Shown: piece by piece, positions 1-6,455 of the stretch
Position numbering within the stretch: position 1 is the first letter of the stretch
Layout of the letters: every line of letters begins with the position of its first letter
Source: Planctomycetota bacterium
Lineage (GTDB): Bacteria; Planctomycetota; Phycisphaerae; Sedimentisphaerales; Anaerohalosphaeraceae
Length of the DNA: 6,669 nt
Direction of reading: 5' to 3'
NCBI GenBank assembly: GCA_021160785.1
Contig: JAGHBX010000516.1
Span: 1-6,669 of the forward strand
Made by a program: the position numbers and the translations under genes
Notes under the pieces: model-generated
Databases searched by the model: none
What the model saw: only the letters and a program-made list of their open reading frames with translations
Told to the model about the DNA's origin: nothing

Positions 1-9
1 GCTTTCCAC

Positions 10-38
10 TTTACTTTATCGTGTCGGCTGAGTATAAT
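10..38 (+). promoter_or_regulatory. Candidate sigma70-like promoter for the pseudopilin gene
   Basis: A perfect TATAAT lies at 33-38. TTTACT at 10-15 matches four of six bases of the -35 consensus and is separated by exactly 17 bases. Transcription would begin near position 45 and leave a leader of about 64 bases before the pseudopilin start at 109. The match is by eye only, and the upstream gene is outside the window, so read-through from the left cannot be excluded. Confidence 0.45.
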
Positions 39-96
39 TTGCAATGCAGGGTCAATTACGTCCATGGAACTCATGTCAACAAGTCAGGCTGGTTTT

Positions 97-101
97 GGAG
101 G
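97..101 (+). promoter_or_regulatory. Ribosome binding site fixing the pseudopilin start
   Basis: GGAGG lies seven bases before the ATG at 109. The in-frame ATGs at 64 and 73 have no comparable motif and would add residues in front of the basic n-region of the prepilin leader, so the ATG at 109 is preferred. Confidence 0.8.
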
Positions 102-108
102 CCGACGA

Positions 109-966
109 ATGAAAAACAGAGCTTTCACGCTGATCGAACTGCTCGTCGTAATTGCAATCATCGCGTTACTGCTTGCTATCCTGCTGCCCTCGCTCAAAAA
201 GGCAAAGCAGCAGGCTCAATCTATTGTCTGCAAATCAAATCTGCATCAGTGGGGTCTCATCTGGAAGCTCTACACAGACGACTACAACGGATATTTTAGC
301 GATGGGGAAGGCGTGGGCTGGAAACGCGGCCAGTGGGTGGTCGGACTTTGGGACTATTATGAGGACAGAGAGAAACTTTTGACTTGTCCCTCCGCCGTCA
401 AGCCCCTGCCGGGCTACTCACCCGTCTCACCCCGCCAATATCATTGGGGCGGACCCCACAACACGTATCTTGTCGCCGATACCCCCGCCCCTGATGGGTA
501 CTATGATGTCGCCAGCTATGGCATGAACAATTGGGTATTCAAGCGACCTTCGGGTTCCGGAAATATCCAGGGTCGTGCGGACATCCTGCACTGGGGACGA
601 ATGGATGTAAAGGGCGGCACTCAAATCCCGCTGTTCCTGGACAGTATGTGGCGCGGAGGCGGGCCGTTCTATCAGAACAACAATGTTACGAGCAATCGTA
701 TAAAGCCGCCTGATTATAACGGGCAATGGGGCAACAATGCCAATCTTACTGGTACCGCTAACGGCTATGATCATGAAATGAAGCACTTCTGCATTGACCG
801 GCACTCGGGAAATATTAACAGCGTATTCTTCGACCTGTCGACGCGCAAGGTCCCGCTCAAGCATCTCTGGAAGCTCAAATGGCACAGGGAATTTGACACC
901 AGCGGATATCCTGCACACGGCGGAACATGGCCTGCCTCAGGCTGGATGGACCGCTTCAAGGAGTAG
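109..966 (+). CDS. Type II secretion/pilin-like protein with prepilin N-terminal methylation motif (Phycisphaerae-type)
   Basis: The 285-residue product begins with a class III prepilin leader: MKNRA, then FTLIELLVVIAIIALLLAILLP. The predicted cleavage by prepilin peptidase is between Ala5 and Phe6, with the conserved Glu at mature position 5 (Glu10). The hydrophobic helix runs to about residue 27 and continues into an amphipathic KKAKQQAQ segment. After it comes the CKSNLHQWGLIWKLYTDDYNGYF block and a long domain rich in Trp, Gly, Tyr and Pro. The C-terminus carries FFDLSTRKVPLKHLW and KWHREF (about residues 239-262). Family knowledge: such proteins are inserted in the inner membrane and processed, then assembled as pseudopilins or displayed at the surface. 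Planctomycetes of the Phycisphaerae encode many paralogues whose individual roles are unknown. The Ala at -1 replaces the more usual Gly but is common in this group as I recall it. The gene stands alone, without secretion-machinery genes nearby, so its partner system is not shown. Confidence 0.9.
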   Translation: MKNRAFTLIELLVVIAIIALLLAILLPSLKKAKQQAQSIVCKSNLHQWGLIWKLYTDDYNGYFSDGEGVGWKRGQWVVGLWDYYEDREKLLTCPSAVKPLPGYSPVSPRQYHWGGPHNTYLVADTPAPDGYYDVASYGMNNWVFKRPSGSGNIQGRADILHWGRMDVKGGTQIPLFLDSMWRGGGPFYQNNNVTSNRIKPPDYNGQWGNNANLTGTANGYDHEMKHFCIDRHSGNINSVFFDLSTRKVPLKHLWKLKWHREFDTSGYPAHGGTWPASGWMDRFKE

Positions 967-1006
967 ATACTAAAGTCCGCGGTTCTGTTGAGTCGATATT
1001 AGTATG

Positions 1007-1035
1007 TTGATTCGCATTTTGTGTTGTGCTATAAT
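1007..1035 (+). promoter_or_regulatory. Strong sigma70-like promoter upstream of clpX
   Basis: TTGATT at 1007-1012 and a perfect TATAAT at 1030-1035 are separated by exactly 17 bases. The -10 is preceded by TGC, giving an extended -10 (TGnTATAAT). Transcription would start near 1042 and leave a leader of about 70 bases before clpX. A second TATAAT at 1094-1099 has no good -35 and sits too close to the start codon to be the main promoter. This promoter separates clpX from the pseudopilin gene, which ends at 966. Confidence 0.65.
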
Positions 1036-1110
1036 GGCGTCAACGGAATGGTAGATATGTGTTTTATTTGGAACCTTCGGAAGGAATCCGGGATATAATT
1101 AGGGTGAAAT

Positions 1111-2382
1111 ATGGCGAAATCGTCCGGCAATAGCAAGAAGCGAGACATCTGCAGCTTCTGCGGAAGAACCAAAAAGCAGGTAGACGCATTCGTGGAGGGG
1201 CCGGCGGGCGTCTTTATCTGTCCCGAGTGCATTGACCTTTGCTACAATATCGTCCGGCAGGAGCGAAAACGCGTCCGCGGGATCTCGACGTCGATGGAAG
1301 ACGTGCCAAAACCCCGCGAGATCAAGGAGTTTCTCGATCAGTACGTTATCGGCCAGGCGCACGCCAAGAAATTCCTCGCCGTCGCCGTACATAACCACTA
1401 CAAGCGTCTCCTCCACACGGATATGGCGGAAAAAGACGTCGAAATCGAAAAGTCCAATATCCTTCTCATCGGACCCACCGGTTGCGGAAAGACCCTCCTG
1501 GCAAAGACTCTGGCGCGAGTCCTCCACGTGCCGTTTGCAATCTGCGACGCCACGACCGTAACCGAGGCCGGATATGTCGGAGAGGACGTCGAGAACTTTC
1601 TCCTCAGACTGCTCCAGTCGGCCGATTACGATATCGAAGCCGCCCAGCGGGGCATCGTATACGTCGACGAGATTGATAAGATAGGCAAAACCAACCAGAA
1701 TGTTTCGATCACAAGGGACGTCTCCGGCGAGGGCGTACAGCAGGCGCTGCTCAAAATGCTCGAGGGAACAACCGCCAATATCCCGCCTCAGGGCGGAAGG
1801 AAACATCCCGAGCAGTCCTATATCCAGATGGACACATCGCAGATCATGTTCATCTGCGGCGGAACCTTCGTCGGGCTCGATAATATCATCAAGAAACGGC
1901 TCGGAAGGAAGATGATCGGCTTTGAGAGCGAACGCAGTCGGCATTCTGACACCAAGGCCGACTACAGCGATGTGCTCGCCCAGGCCATCCCGGAAGACGT
2001 CATCCAGTACGGTATGATCCCGGAGATCGTAGGCCGCCTTCCCATCATCACTACGCTGCAGGCCCTCGATGTGGAAGCACTCGTGGACATCCTGACCAAA
2101 CCGAAAAACGCCCTCATCAGACAGTATCAGAAACTCTTCGAGATGGAAGAGGCTAAACTGAGCTTCACAGACGAAGCGCTCAAACTCCTGGCCGAGAGGG
2201 CAATCTCAAGAGATACCGGCGCAAGAGCCCTTCGGGCAATCACAGAAGAGTTGATGGTCGATTTGATGTACCGCCTGCCGGAAGAAACAAAAGGCCGAAG
2301 CTACGTCGTCGATAAGGATGTCGTCGAAGGCACAACAGACCTCTTTGCCGAACGCAAGACACAAAAGAAAGAATCGGCATAG
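1111..2382 (+). CDS. clpX: ATP-dependent Clp protease ATP-binding subunit ClpX
   Basis: ClpX is the hexameric AAA+ unfoldase that recognises tagged substrates, unfolds them with ATP and threads them into the ClpP protease chamber in the cytoplasm. The 423-residue product has the usual family length and all diagnostic parts in order. These are an N-terminal zinc-binding domain (Cys14, Cys17, Cys37, Cys40), Walker A GPTGCGKT (121-128), pore-1 loop GYVG (154-157), Walker B IVYVDE (182-187), the RKH loop (230-232) that contacts substrate, the IGF loop (269-271) that docks on ClpP, and the sensor-2 motif GAR (370-372). The intact IGF loop argues that a ClpP partner exists elsewhere in the genome. 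The cysteine spacing is CX2C-X19-CX2C. Start: the ATG is preceded by AGGG, a modest ribosome binding site, and MAKSSGNSKKRDICSFCG matches the family N-terminus. Neither clpP nor tig is adjacent, although clpP-clpX is a common order in bacteria. The gene appears monocistronic under its own promoter. Confidence 0.98.
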   Translation: MAKSSGNSKKRDICSFCGRTKKQVDAFVEGPAGVFICPECIDLCYNIVRQERKRVRGISTSMEDVPKPREIKEFLDQYVIGQAHAKKFLAVAVHNHYKRLLHTDMAEKDVEIEKSNILLIGPTGCGKTLLAKTLARVLHVPFAICDATTVTEAGYVGEDVENFLLRLLQSADYDIEAAQRGIVYVDEIDKIGKTNQNVSITRDVSGEGVQQALLKMLEGTTANIPPQGGRKHPEQSYIQMDTSQIMFICGGTFVGLDNIIKKRLGRKMIGFESERSRHSDTKADYSDVLAQAIPEDVIQYGMIPEIVGRLPIITTLQALDVEALVDILTKPKNALIRQYQKLFEMEEAKLSFTDEALKLLAERAISRDTGARALRAITEELMVDLMYRLPEETKGRSYVVDKDVVEGTTDLFAERKTQKKESA

Positions 2383-2385
2383 TTT

Positions 2386-3501
2386 TCACTCCACAATGCG
2401 GACTTCCGAATACAGCGGAACGATCAAGTCATACACTTCAATAGCATCCCCGTTGAAAAGCCGGATACAGCCTCTCGACGAACGCGTCCCTATCGAATCG
2501 GCGTCTTTGGTGCCGTGGATGGCAAAGCCGACCCTCTGTTTGATCTGCTCATCGAGACCTTCGATGGCTATCCAGCGCGAGCCTAACGGGTACATCGGAT
2601 CCCCGGCGACATGAGTTTTTCCCGTTTCCTCGTCGTACCACGGCGGCTCGACGAGTTTGCCGCCCGATTTGACTCGCCATCGACCGGTCGGGGTTTCGGT
2701 CTCTTTCGTGCCCAGACCTATCCTGTAGCTCTTGATAAACAACTGGTTGCCCAGATAAAGGTCCATCGTAAAAGTCGAGCGGTAGATCTTGACATGGAAA
2801 GGCCCTTTGATAACCTTGATCGTCTGGCCCGCCTGCAACAGTTCAGCCCGCTTTATACCGTTAATCCGCATCAACAACTCAAACGGAACCTTGTACTTCT
2901 TGCCAATCTTCTCGAGCACTTCGCCCGGTTTGACCTGGTAGAGTTCGCAAAACGCATCGCCGGGCAGAACCTCCTTGCTAAACAGCCACTTCGCCGTCAG
3001 TTCGGTCAGCCTCTTCTTGACACTCTTGCGATATTCCGGTGTCAGGTCCACAAGCAGAACATTGTTGAGCGAGTCTCTCGCAGCGACGACCTTTCCGGCC
3101 TTGAGGTCCTTGATCGCCTGATCGATAAGTTCCAGCGTCGCCTTGGCCATATTAGCCGTTGAATGCGGTATCGGATTGAATGCAATCGGCGGCGTACCCA
3201 CCGATATCGGCGGCGCCGATGCTCCGCCAGCACCGGGGTCTTCAGTATCCGACCCTTCCGAAGTCTCCGCAGAACCCGCCGGACCCGCTCCATTCCCTCC
3301 GCCGGCGCCCGTATCCGACCCTGTCTCAACCACCTGTCCGCCGCCGTTGTTCGTCAGACCGGAAACCGAACCTCCGTCCCCATGCGTCTTGATCAGCACA
3401 ACCGTTACAACGATAATAACGACCAGCGCCAAAATCAGGTATCGCGTGTTCGGGTTTCTTCTCTTGTCCCCTGCGTAACGTTTATACTCGTATTTTGCCA
3501 C
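2386..3501 (-). CDS. Membrane-anchored LysM domain L,D-transpeptidase (YkuD family)
   Basis: The 371-residue protein probably acts on peptidoglycan in the periplasm. Family knowledge: YkuD enzymes form 3-3 crosslinks or attach ligands to tetrapeptide stems through a catalytic cysteine. The sequence shows a basic cytosolic N-terminus, one transmembrane segment (about 21-37) and a Gly/Ser/Ala/Pro-rich spacer (about 40-112). A helical region (about 117-172) follows, then a LysM domain (about 186-231; YQVKPGEVLEKIGKKYKVP, AGQTIKV) and the YkuD domain (about 235-370). Catalytic motifs are HGT (His329) and SSRGCIRL (Cys345, Arg347), followed by NGDAIEVYDLI. The start is GTG at 3501, chosen because GGAGG at 3510-3514 lies eight bases upstream and the frame gives MAKYEYKRYAGDKRR before the membrane segment. 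An ATG at 3504-3506 lies between that site and the GTG but is out of frame. It is the last gene of a probable rarA/cyclo-ligase operon, 21 bases after the preceding stop. Its own stop is 3 bases from that of clpX. The specific substrate is not determined. Confidence 0.93.
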   Translation of the reverse strand: MAKYEYKRYAGDKRRNPNTRYLILALVVIIVVTVVLIKTHGDGGSVSGLTNNGGGQVVETGSDTGAGGGNGAGPAGSAETSEGSDTEDPGAGGASAPPISVGTPPIAFNPIPHSTANMAKATLELIDQAIKDLKAGKVVAARDSLNNVLLVDLTPEYRKSVKKRLTELTAKWLFSKEVLPGDAFCELYQVKPGEVLEKIGKKYKVPFELLMRINGIKRAELLQAGQTIKVIKGPFHVKIYRSTFTMDLYLGNQLFIKSYRIGLGTKETETPTGRWRVKSGGKLVEPPWYDEETGKTHVAGDPMYPLGSRWIAIEGLDEQIKQRVGFAIHGTKDADSIGTRSSRGCIRLFNGDAIEVYDLIVPLYSEVRIVE

Positions 3502-3509
3502 TTCATTTT

Positions 3510-3514
3510 CCTCC
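3510..3514 (-). promoter_or_regulatory. Ribosome binding site deciding the GTG start of the L,D-transpeptidase
   Basis: Read on the minus strand this is GGAGG, eight bases before GTG (3499-3501). The nearer ATG (3504-3506) is only three bases away, a poor spacing, and would open a different frame of 23 codons. Confidence 0.75.
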
Positions 3515-3522
3515 GTAAAAAT

Positions 3523-4089
3523 TCACACGCACTTGATAATCCCTTCTTCGGTAACGATAAAATCAACCCTCTGGTCATGCTCTTCCACGGGAACAACATC
3601 TACAATCTGCTCGGCAAACGCTAATGAGCAAACCGTCGCTTTCAGTTGCTCCGAGCCTAAGAATCTGTCGTAGTAGGCGCCCCCCCTGCCCAGCCGATTC
3701 CCTTTTCGATCAAACGCCAGACCGGGCGCAACAACCATATCGATATCCTCGATCGGCATAGGTATACCCGTCATCGGATTCCTCAAGCCGCCGGTGCCGG
3801 TCGAAATCCCGCTCTCTAATGAATTGATCTCCACCGGAATCATATGACGCTGCTGCCACGATACCTTCGGCGCCACCACGGTTTTCCCACGCTGCCAACA
3901 GTGCAGAATCACCGCCGTCGTGTCAACCTCATGCGAAAACGACAGATAAATCATCACCGTATGCGCTTTCTTCAGCTCATCGGTCTCAATCAGGTACTGA
4001 CAAATCTTCTTACTCTTTTCGGCCCGCTCTGATTCATCGATCTGGACAAGCCGACTCTTTATCACACGACGCAATTGCGCTTTATCCAT
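3523..4089 (-). CDS. 5-formyltetrahydrofolate cyclo-ligase (5,10-methenyltetrahydrofolate synthetase)
   Basis: The enzyme uses ATP to convert 5-formyltetrahydrofolate to 5,10-methenyltetrahydrofolate, returning a dead-end folate to one-carbon metabolism in the cytoplasm. The 188-residue product has the usual length. It shows the N-terminal basic segment MDKAQLRRVIKSRL, the central SFSHEVDT (51-58) and VVAPKV (71-76), and the family signature PGLAFDRKGNRLGRGGAYYDRFL region (about 122-144) with the Gly-rich GRGGAYYD. The C-terminal EEHDQRVDFIVTEEGI (169-184) is the usual end motif. The start ATG is supported by GAGGG at 4097-4101, seven bases upstream. It lies 36 bases after rarA and 21 bases before the L,D-transpeptidase gene, all on the same strand, so cotranscription is likely. 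In enterobacteria the homologue is called ygfA or fau; I leave the symbol blank because several are in use. Confidence 0.95.
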   Translation of the reverse strand: MDKAQLRRVIKSRLVQIDESERAEKSKKICQYLIETDELKKAHTVMIYLSFSHEVDTTAVILHCWQRGKTVVAPKVSWQQRHMIPVEINSLESGISTGTGGLRNPMTGIPMPIEDIDMVVAPGLAFDRKGNRLGRGGAYYDRFLGSEQLKATVCSLAFAEQIVDVVPVEEHDQRVDFIVTEEGIIKCV

Positions 4090-4125
4090 ACAAAAACCCT
4101 CAAAAGCTTTCCCTCCGCTGGCCGC

Positions 4126-5487
4126 CTATTCATTTCGCTGCATCTGTTTTACCTGATTCCTGAGTTTTTTCAAATATTCCTTTATTAATTTTTCCCTCCC
4201 AACCTCTTTGGGCTGGTAATACTCTTTCCCCAAATCCTCTCCCAGATAGTCCTGCTCGACATACCCCGTCGGGCTGTTGTGCGGATACTTATACCCCACT
4301 CCATGGCCTAACTTCTTCGCTCCGCTGTAGTGACCGTCCCTCAGATGCACCGGCACGGGTATCGTTCTTCCCGCCCGAACATCTTTCATCGCCTCGCCAA
4401 TCGCCTTCGTACACGCATTCGACTTTGGAGCACAAGCGATATATATCGCCGCCTGCGCTAACGACAACTGAGCCTCAGGCAGCCCCACGAATTCGGCAAC
4501 CTGGACCGCAGACGCCGCTAACACACTCGCCATAGGATCGGCGTTGCCGACGTCTTCGGCCGCACAAATCGCTATTCTGCGAGCGATAAACCGTAAATCC
4601 TCGCCACCGGCAATCATCCGCGCCAGCCAGTAGACCGTCGCGTCCGGATCGGAGCCTCGCATCGATTTTTGCAGCGCGCTGGCAAGGTCATAATGCGTAT
4701 CACCCGTCCCATCATATTGAATCGACTTCTGTTGAATGGATTCTTTAGCAATATCCAACATGAATCCGATTTTTCTTTCCCCCACCGCTTTCTGCTGCGA
4801 AAGCACCCCCACTTCAAGTGCACTCAGCGCACGCCGGGCGTCCCCATCGCAAACAACCGCCAAAAACTCAATCGCCTTGTCATCCACCTCAATATCCAGC
4901 CCCCCAAAACCCCTCTCACTGTCCTTGAGCGCACGCCCAAGCACCACCTTAACCTCCTCCGGACTCAACGACTCGAACTGAAAAACCGTGCTCCGGCTTA
5001 TCAGCGGCGAATTCACCGCAAAAAACGGGTTCTCCGTCGTCGCCCCGATAAGTATAAGAACACCATTCTCCACATCGTCCAGCAGAACATCCTGCTGAGC
5101 CCGGTTGAAACGGTGTATTTCGTCAATAAACAGCACTGTCCGCTCACCCGACGACCCAAGCCGCCCCGTGGCAATATCGATAACCTTGCGAATATCCTTA
5201 ACCGACGCCGCAGGCGCACTGATATAGTGAAAATGTGCCTTCGTATGCGCCGCGATAACCCGCGCCAAAGAAGTCTTCCCAGTCCCCGGCGGCCCATAGA
5301 AAATCACACTCGTAAGCCGATCAGCATCAAGCATCCGCCGAAGCAGCTTCCCAGCCCCCATAAAATGCTCCTGCCCCACAAACTCCTCCAGCGAAACAGG
5401 CCGCATACGAACAGCCAAAGGAGCATTCCTCTCAATCTCAACCTGCTCAGCCCGAGCAAAAAGCGAATTATCATCTCGCGCACTCAT
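4126..5487 (-). CDS. rarA: Replication-associated recombination protein A (RarA/MgsA AAA+ ATPase)
   Basis: RarA is a clamp-loader-like AAA+ ATPase, related to eukaryotic WRNIP1/Mgs1, that acts at stalled replication forks. From the ATG at 5487 the product is 453 residues, close to the usual size. Motifs in order: RMRPVSLEEFVGQEHF (27-42), Walker A GPPGTGKT (65-72), Walker B VLFIDE (118-123) followed by IHRFN, sensor 1 GATTENP (148-154), LISRS with the likely arginine finger, and GDARRAL (sensor 2 region). The C-terminal tetramerisation part contains the family block AEDVGNADP and CAPKSNAC, then VPVHLRDGHY. The frame is open further to 5541, but the extra 18 residues (MAGILAVVNF...) have no family counterpart and run to the first repeat, so I start at 5487 (MSARDDNSLF). 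The ATG at 5496 is an alternative. It is the first gene of a probable three-gene operon. Only GGGG precedes the start, and a TATAAT lies directly upstream. Confidence 0.95.
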   Translation of the reverse strand: MSARDDNSLFARAEQVEIERNAPLAVRMRPVSLEEFVGQEHFMGAGKLLRRMLDADRLTSVIFYGPPGTGKTSLARVIAAHTKAHFHYISAPAASVKDIRKVIDIATGRLGSSGERTVLFIDEIHRFNRAQQDVLLDDVENGVLILIGATTENPFFAVNSPLISRSTVFQFESLSPEEVKVVLGRALKDSERGFGGLDIEVDDKAIEFLAVVCDGDARRALSALEVGVLSQQKAVGERKIGFMLDIAKESIQQKSIQYDGTGDTHYDLASALQKSMRGSDPDATVYWLARMIAGGEDLRFIARRIAICAAEDVGNADPMASVLAASAVQVAEFVGLPEAQLSLAQAAIYIACAPKSNACTKAIGEAMKDVRAGRTIPVPVHLRDGHYSGAKKLGHGVGYKYPHNSPTGYVEQDYLGEDLGKEYYQPKEVGREKLIKEYLKKLRNQVKQMQRNE

Positions 5488-5494
5488 CGCCCCC

Positions 5495-5500
5495 ATTATA
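5495..5500 (-). promoter_or_regulatory. rarA: Possible -10 box immediately upstream of rarA
   Basis: On the minus strand this reads TATAAT and ends seven bases before the ATG at 5487, so transcription from it would start at or within a base or two of the start codon. I see no convincing -35 hexamer at 15-18 bases upstream (the sequence there is GTGGTA). The chance of a random TATAAT in this position is not negligible. Confidence 0.3.
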
Positions 5501-5539
5501 CGCCCCAAAACAAAATTTACCACCGCCAATATCCCCGCC

Positions 5540-5666
5540 AACTGTCATCCCGAGCGCAGGAATGCGGAGCAAAGCGGAGCGTTCCGAAGTCGAGGGACCT
5601 ATTTAAACAGCATCGCGAAGCGATTCAAATTCAATATAAAATCGAAAATCTACAATATACAATCAC
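5540..5666. repeat. Tandem intergenic repeat, copy 1 (127-base period)
   Basis: The unit begins AACTGTCATCCCGA, contains a hairpin-forming core, then GAGGGACCT, TTTAAACA, the small palindrome ATCGC-GAA-GCGAT (5612-5624) and an A-rich tail (TTCAAATTCAATATA, AATCGAAAAT). Each landmark recurs exactly 127 bases later in copy 2. The core arms GGAATGC (5559-5565) and GCGTTCC (5579-5585) pair with one T-G wobble. TGTCATCCCGA...GGGACCT elements of this general kind occur dispersed in many bacterial genomes as REP-like repeats, from memory. It lies between the nuclease gene and rarA; no protein is proposed here. Confidence 0.85.
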
Positions 5667-5792
5667 AACTGTCATCCCGACCGAAGGCATGCGAAGCGAA
5701 GCGTAGCGTGCCGCAGCGGAGGGACCTGTTTAAACAACATCGCGAAGCGATTCAAATTCAATATACAATCGAAAATAGAAAATCGTCAATCC
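5667..5792. repeat. Tandem intergenic repeat, copy 2
   Basis: This copy has the same order of landmarks as copy 1: AACTGTCATCCCGA at 5667, arms GGCATGC (5686-5692) and GCGTGCC (5706-5712), GGGACCT at 5721-5727, GTTTAAAC (5728-5735), and ATCGCGAAGCGAT at 5739-5751. The tail again carries TTCAAATTCAATATA and AATCGAAAAT. The inside of the hairpin core has diverged most, while the head, GGGACCT block and palindrome are nearly identical. Confidence 0.85.
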
Positions 5793-5799
5793 AAGCCCC

Positions 5800-5880
5800 G
5801 CCACTTGTCATTCCGAGCCAAGCCACTGTCATTCCCGACCCAGATCGGGAATCCAGAATAGAAACACCATCGCGAAACGC
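5800..5880. repeat. Partial related repeat elements with a perfect hairpin
   Basis: Two further heads in the same orientation, GCCACTTGTCATTCCGA (5800-5816) and GCCACTGTCATTCCCGA (5822-5838), follow the tandem pair without their full bodies. The second makes an 8-base perfect stem, ATTCCCGA (5831-5838) with TCGGGAAT (5845-5852) around a 6-base loop. A remnant CATCGCGAA at 5868-5876 matches the distal palindrome of the full units. There is no T-run after the stem on either strand, so it is not called an intrinsic terminator. The remaining bases to 5920 (5881-5920) show nothing I can identify. Confidence 0.65.
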
Positions 5881-5920
5881 TTCCAACCCTCTGCGCCCCA
5901 GCAAAGTACCACCGGTGCAA

Positions 5921-6454
5921 TCATGTCCTTAGGATTTCCTCTATATACTCTAAATGCTTCTTGTCTACAATCGAATGCCGTACGACGCGCTCATCAATGA
6001 ACTGATGCAGGTATCCAGATATTCGCGGTATTCCCCACACCTGACACGGGTCGTAATTCAATTCTTGAGGCTCTGCTGATTTTGTATGGAAGGTCGTTGC
6101 TCCTGGAACAACTTCGATACATGCAATTCCATGGTTTTTTGCGTACTTCAAGGCCCCTTTTTGAAAACCAGACGTACAGCAAACTACTCCTTTGTGAGCA
6201 CCAATAGACTGTAGCTTCTGATGCAACAACTGAACAACTTCTCTTTTCACTTTGGATGAATACCTCTTGCACTCTATCAGCACTCGAAAAGTTACTCCCA
6301 ATGCTTCGTATGTGATGTCTATGTCGATTTCGTAATTCCCGTCAGGAACACTGGCTATACTTCGGTGTTCACTTTCATACCCTGTCAGTGAATACCCTAA
6401 ACCATCAAACCAGTCCTTGACATAGCGTTCGTATTCTTCAGGTGTGATATTCAT
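5921..6454 (-). CDS. Mrr-type restriction endonuclease-like protein (PD-(D/E)XK nuclease domain)
   Basis: The 177-residue product consists mainly of one nuclease-like domain. Visible motifs are an acidic strand YEIDIDI (41-47; Asp44 or Asp46 as the metal ligand), then LIECKRY (59-65) with Glu61 and Lys63 forming the E-X-K core. VVQLLHQKLQSIGAHKGVVCCTSGFQKGAL (from about 73) follows, typical of the Mrr/Holliday-resolvase-like group, and then AKNHGIACIEV (105-115). The N-terminal winged-helix DNA-reading domain of full Mrr is absent, and the C-terminal 60 residues are not recognised. Family knowledge: Mrr proteins cleave methylated foreign DNA; whether this short one restricts DNA is unknown. 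No clear ribosome binding site precedes the ATG. The preceding frame stops one base before it, so translational coupling is plausible. Composition is A+T-richer than the neighbours: two 60-base lines counted here (6061-6120, 6181-6240) have 27 and 24 G+C, against 37 and 31 in clpX lines 1501-1560 and 1861-1920, which suggests transfer. Confidence 0.8.
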   Translation of the reverse strand: MNITPEEYERYVKDWFDGLGYSLTGYESEHRSIASVPDGNYEIDIDITYEALGVTFRVLIECKRYSSKVKREVVQLLHQKLQSIGAHKGVVCCTSGFQKGALKYAKNHGIACIEVVPGATTFHTKSAEPQELNYDPCQVWGIPRISGYLHQFIDERVVRHSIVDKKHLEYIEEILRT

Positions 6455-6455
6455 G

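Noticed and set aside
427..918. 163-codon minus-strand frame opposite the pseudopilin gene
   Set aside because: No domain, no ribosome binding site, and the plus-strand gene is well supported.
1099..1944. 281-codon minus-strand frame opposite clpX
   Set aside because: clpX is complete with all motifs; the antisense frame results from its G+C-rich codon use.
2611..3162. 183-codon plus-strand frame opposite the L,D-transpeptidase gene
   Set aside because: It is a shadow of a well-supported gene; no recognisable motif and no start signal.
5488..5541. Longer rarA start at 5541
   Set aside because: The extra 18 residues have no family counterpart, begin in the first repeat, and the ATG at 5487 gives the normal N-terminus.
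4669..5706. Long plus-strand open frame of 345 codons opposite rarA
   Set aside because: It is antisense to a clear rarA, has an Arg/Pro/His-rich composition with no domain, and its end only translates the intergenic repeat.
5831..5852. Intrinsic terminator for the nuclease gene
   Set aside because: The stem is perfect but no run of T follows it on the minus strand, and it lies about 70 bases after the stop within a repeat cluster.
5540..5880. CRISPR-like array
   Set aside because: There are only two full copies of a 127-base unit, without short identical repeats separated by unique spacers, and no cas genes nearby.
5708..5932. 74-codon plus-strand frame sharing a RDLFKQHREAIQIQY stretch with the frame before it
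   Set aside because: The shared peptide comes from the 127-base DNA repeat read in both copies; there is no ribosome binding site or other coding sign.
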